8,848 nucleotides of DNA, taken from NCBI GenBank assembly GCA_030654205.1, contig JAURXW010000155.1, positions 1 to 8,848 of the forward strand, in the 5' to 3' direction. Below, piece after piece: positions 6,626-8,848 of this stretch; within the stretch, counting starts at the first letter, position 1; the number at the start of each line of letters is the position of its first letter. Both the position numbers and the translations under genes were made by a program. The stretch is from Bacteriovorax sp. Its GTDB lineage: Bacteria > Bdellovibrionota > Bacteriovoracia > Bacteriovoracales > Bacteriovoracaceae. The notes beneath the pieces were generated by a model that was not told the DNA's origin, ran no database searches, and saw only the letters and a list, made by a program, of their open reading frames with translations.

Positions 6626-6630
6626 AGGGA
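6626..6630 (+). promoter_or_regulatory. Ribosome-binding site that supports the TTG start of the lptC-like gene
   Basis: AGGGA ends seven bases before TTG at 6638. No in-frame ATG or GTG occurs before the hydrophobic anchor, and the codons after TTG give a charged start (MKIRQYS) directly before the membrane segment. Another TTG at 6634 is in a different frame. Confidence 0.7.
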
Positions 6631-6637
6631 AGCTTGT

Positions 6638-7657
6638 TTGAAAATCCGGCAATATTCTATTATTTTATTATTTTTAGCGGCCTGCATGGGGTTGAGCTTT
6701 GCTTCATATTTGGGACATTTTAACGAATTTGGCAGTGATCAAACACCGACCAAAGGTCCTCGAAATGATGCAGTTGATGAAACATTTTTCAAAGACGTAA
6801 ATTATTATTCTGTAGAAAAATCGAGACCATTTATTGAGTTGGAATCCAACGAACTTAGTGTTTCAACAATTGATGGAGTTGTTATTGCTTTTGACCCAAT
6901 TGGAATAATTTATCGCTATGAAAAAGAATCTGATTTGGCACTAGAACCGATTCATTTTCAATCCAAAAAATCTCGTGCACTTTTAAAAAAGAAGGAAATA
7001 TTTTTAGAAAACGATGTTGAGATTCAGATGAGTACTACAAATCTCAAGGCGGATAAAATTTCGATACTTTCTGCTGGAGAAATTTTGTATGCTTACAATA
7101 ATGTAAAAACTTTAAGCACTATTGAAAAAACAAGTGATGATATTTTAGTCAATTCAAGCAATGCGACTTATCGGCCTAAATTGCAATTGATCGAATATAG
7201 TGGCGCGGTCAATGGCTCGATTAAAAGAAAACGTATTTATGAAGAAAATATCAGCTTTAAAACAGATTTGTTAACGCTCAATTTGCCTTTAAGTTTGGTT
7301 GAAATGAAAGGAAATGTGTCCTTTAAAAAAGAAAACTTAGACGCTTTTGCCAATCGTGGAGAAGTTTTTTTAGAAAACTATAACAAAAAACTCAAGTATT
7401 ACGCTTTATATGACGATGTTAGATTACAGGAAAAGCTTGTAAGTAATGGAAGGCCATTTCAAAGAAAAGCTTTTGCGGAAAAATTAGAGGGACTTATAAG
7501 TGAGAAAAAAATTATTCTTACCGGGTTGCCCAAAGTTTTCCAAGAGCGTGATGTAATTAAAGGAAATAGGATTATAATTAGAGAGAATATTGAAACGGTG
7601 GAAGTTGATGATGCCAATACCAATATAACGCTCGAAAAAGAAAAAGAAAAAGACTAA
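6638..7657 (+). CDS. lptC: LPS export protein, LptC-LptA (OstA) fusion-like
   Basis: A 339-residue protein of the Lpt bridge that moves lipopolysaccharide from the inner to the outer membrane. An N-terminal hydrophobic segment (about 7-26) anchors it, and the rest is periplasmic beta-rich sequence. Residues about 55-175 fit LptC, including ARLLKKKEIFLENDVEI-like strands (114-129) and LKADKISIL (136-144). Residues about 205-330 look like a second jellyroll of the LptA/OstA kind, with VEMKGNVSFKKENLDAFANR (221-240), KAFAEKLEGLISEKKIILTG (277-296) and VFQERDVIKGNRIII (300-314). LptC alone is about 190 residues, so this protein has room for both. It is followed by lptB after 16 bases, where a separate lptA would be expected. 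LAAC (13-16) inside the anchor resembles a lipobox, but the following residues stay hydrophobic, so a membrane helix is more likely. The tail is charged (EKEKEKD). Family is confident; fusion is inference. Confidence 0.8.
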   Translation: MKIRQYSIILLFLAACMGLSFASYLGHFNEFGSDQTPTKGPRNDAVDETFFKDVNYYSVEKSRPFIELESNELSVSTIDGVVIAFDPIGIIYRYEKESDLALEPIHFQSKKSRALLKKKEIFLENDVEIQMSTTNLKADKISILSAGEILYAYNNVKTLSTIEKTSDDILVNSSNATYRPKLQLIEYSGAVNGSIKRKRIYEENISFKTDLLTLNLPLSLVEMKGNVSFKKENLDAFANRGEVFLENYNKKLKYYALYDDVRLQEKLVSNGRPFQRKAFAEKLEGLISEKKIILTGLPKVFQERDVIKGNRIIIRENIETVEVDDANTNITLEKEKEKD

Positions 7658-7673
7658 GGAAAGGTCACTTGTT

Positions 7674-8402
7674 ATGAATCAAATAAAGCTTGAAGCTTTT
7701 AATTTAAAAAAAACCTATGGTGGAAGAACCGTGGTTAAAGATGTAAATATTTCTGTTACTCAAGGAGAAATAGTTGGACTCCTAGGACCCAACGGGGCCG
7801 GTAAAACGACCTCATTTTATATGATGGTAGGTTTGGTTAAAGCAGATGAGGGAAGAATTACCTTAGATAATATAGATGTAACAGATCAACCTATTCATAA
7901 ACGTGCTTTGAATGGGATTGGTTATCTTCCGCAGGAAGCTTCTGTTTTTCGCGATTTAACAATTGAAGAAAATATTATGGCAGTGTTAGAGAATCGAAAA
8001 TTATCTGGACGTGAAAGAAAAGATTTAATGGAATCTTTGATTCAAGATTTTAAGCTTGATCATGTTCGACACTCAAAAGGCTCTGCCCTTTCAGGTGGAG
8101 AGCGGCGCCGAGTTGAAATAGCTCGTGCTTTGGCCTTAGAGCCAAAATTTGTTTTATTAGATGAACCATTTGCTGGAGTTGATCCTTTAGCGGTGTCAGA
8201 CATTCAATCATTAATAGAAGGATTGAAACTTAGAAATATTGGAGTACTCATAACAGATCATAATGTTCGAGAGACATTAGGAATTGTCGATCGGGCCTAT
8301 ATTATGAATAGTGGTGAATTACTTGTTAGTGGAAAGCCAGCAGAATTAATTAACGACGAGAGAGCAAGGAAGTTCTACTTAGGAGAAGAATTCAGGATGT
8401 AA
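7674..8402 (+). CDS. lptB: LPS export ABC transporter ATPase LptB
   Basis: A 242-residue cytoplasmic ATPase that pairs with the membrane subunits LptF and LptG and powers LPS extraction from the inner membrane through LptC. All ABC elements are present: Walker A GPNGAGKTT (38-46), Q-loop Gln87 in GYLPQEASVFRDLT, signature LSGGERRR (139-146), Walker B FVLLDEPFAGVDP (159-171) with catalytic Glu164, and switch His196 in ITDHNVRETL. Length and the phrases YLPQEASVFR and DEPFAGVDP are typical of LptB rather than other ABC ATPases. The ATG is preceded by AAGG with nine bases of spacing, 16 bases after the LptC-like stop and 23 bases before rpoN, so the three form one operon. lptF and lptG are not in the window. 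Confidence 0.97.
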   Translation: MNQIKLEAFNLKKTYGGRTVVKDVNISVTQGEIVGLLGPNGAGKTTSFYMMVGLVKADEGRITLDNIDVTDQPIHKRALNGIGYLPQEASVFRDLTIEENIMAVLENRKLSGRERKDLMESLIQDFKLDHVRHSKGSALSGGERRRVEIARALALEPKFVLLDEPFAGVDPLAVSDIQSLIEGLKLRNIGVLITDHNVRETLGIVDRAYIMNSGELLVSGKPAELINDERARKFYLGEEFRM

Positions 8403-8425
8403 TTCGATAAGGCACAGGTAAGACT

Positions 8426-8848
8426 ATGGCCGTAAAAATGTCCCAAGGGTTAAGACAAACGCAAAATCTTGCAATGACTCCGCAATTGCAGCAAGCGATT
8501 AAGCTTCTCACCCTAACCCATTTAGAGATGACAAATGTCATCGCTGAAGAGATGGTTGAAAACCCAATGCTCGAAGAGATGGGTGGAGAAGGCGATGCTG
8601 AAACTCCGGGGGATGATACCCGCGAGGCCACATCAGATGACTTTTCAGAAGCTCCTCTAATGAAAGACAAAGATGATTTCGATTGGGATTCATACGCCGA
8701 TTCATTTAACTCAAACTCATCAGCTCCTAATATGGCCAGTCCATCATCTGATTCAGATGAAATGCCAGGATACGAAAATATTGTTTCTAAATCCATGACA
8801 CTTGCTGAGCATCTTGAGTGGCAGTTAAAGATGGAAAATTTAAGTGAT
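8426..8848 (+). CDS. rpoN: RNA polymerase sigma-54 factor RpoN (5' part; continues past window)
   Basis: The first 141 codons of the alternative sigma factor that recognises -24/-12 promoters and needs an AAA+ activator to open DNA. Region I is clear: LRQTQNLAMTPQLQQAIKLL (9-28) and EEMVENPMLEE (41-51), the glutamine- and leucine-rich part contacted by activators. Region II (about 52-118) is an unusually plain acidic and serine-rich linker (for example GDAETPGDDTREATSDD and DKDDFDWDSYADSF). Region III begins with MTLAEHLEWQL (124-134), the core-polymerase binding segment. The frame is open to the last base, and the DNA-binding HTH and RpoN box lie beyond. The start ATG has only a weak Shine-Dalgarno sequence (AGGTAAG), about three bases before it. 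Position after lptB matches the conserved lpt-rpoN order of many Gram-negative bacteria. An open frame on the opposite strand here is a shadow. Confidence 0.96.
   Translation, partial: MAVKMSQGLRQTQNLAMTPQLQQAIKLLTLTHLEMTNVIAEEMVENPMLEEMGGEGDAETPGDDTREATSDDFSEAPLMKDKDDFDWDSYADSFNSNSSAPNMASPSSDSDEMPGYENIVSKSMTLAEHLEWQLKMENLSD

Noticed and set aside
8392..8796. A 134-codon open frame on the minus strand
   Set aside because: It lies entirely opposite the well-recognised rpoN start and the lptB end, is serine-rich only because it mirrors acidic codons, and resembles no known protein.
1..8848. Mobile element, CRISPR array, toxin-antitoxin or defence system
   Set aside because: No spaced repeats, transposase or integrase motifs or tRNA-flanked insertions were seen; gene content is housekeeping and envelope functions.

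Overview
The window is AT-rich Gram-negative chromosomal DNA carrying seven complete protein genes and the 5' part of an eighth. All genes look intact, with no tRNA, rRNA, insertion sequence, phage or CRISPR array. LPS-transport genes imply an outer membrane. The AT-rich composition, the order lptC-like, lptB, rpoN, and an LptC-like protein that seems to have absorbed LptA would fit a Bdellovibrionota/Bacteriovorax-like organism or another delta-type lineage. That placement is inference from gene content only.

Layout. (1) 19-1794, + strand: aspS, closed by a very strong intrinsic terminator (1804-1842). (2) 1921-3143, + strand: a two-gene unit whose stop and start codons overlap (ATGA). It encodes a seven-to-eight-helix membrane protein with the outline of a GufA-type ZIP metal transporter but without the usual metal ligands, followed by a Dps ferritin with a complete ferroxidase site. 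The first gene's ribosome-binding site lies in a small hairpin, and an imperfect palindrome sits just upstream. (3) A convergent junction at 3144-3175 with a terminator that looks usable from both strands. (4) 3176-6431, - strand: mutS (GTG start), then a small RDD-family membrane protein, probably co-transcribed. (5) A 206-bp divergent intergenic region (6432-6637) with a long imperfect inverted repeat, three direct repeats and a perfect TATAAT box. (6) 6638-8848, + strand: lptC/lptA-like gene (TTG start), lptB, and rpoN running off the window end.

How the genes work together. The last group is the conserved LPS-export/sigma-54 cluster (lptC-lptA-lptB-rpoN in enterobacteria). Here no separate lptA stands between lptC and lptB, and the 339-residue LptC-like protein has a second OstA/LptA-like beta region, so one polypeptide may provide both the inner-membrane anchor and the periplasmic bridge. 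The ZIP-like/Dps pair suggests a metal or oxidative-stress function. aspS and mutS are housekeeping.

The least ordinary items are the apparent LptC-LptA fusion, the ZIP-fold protein stripped of its metal ligands yet coupled to Dps, and the hairpin over that operon's ribosome-binding site. I found no clear sign of a wholly new defence or mobile system.
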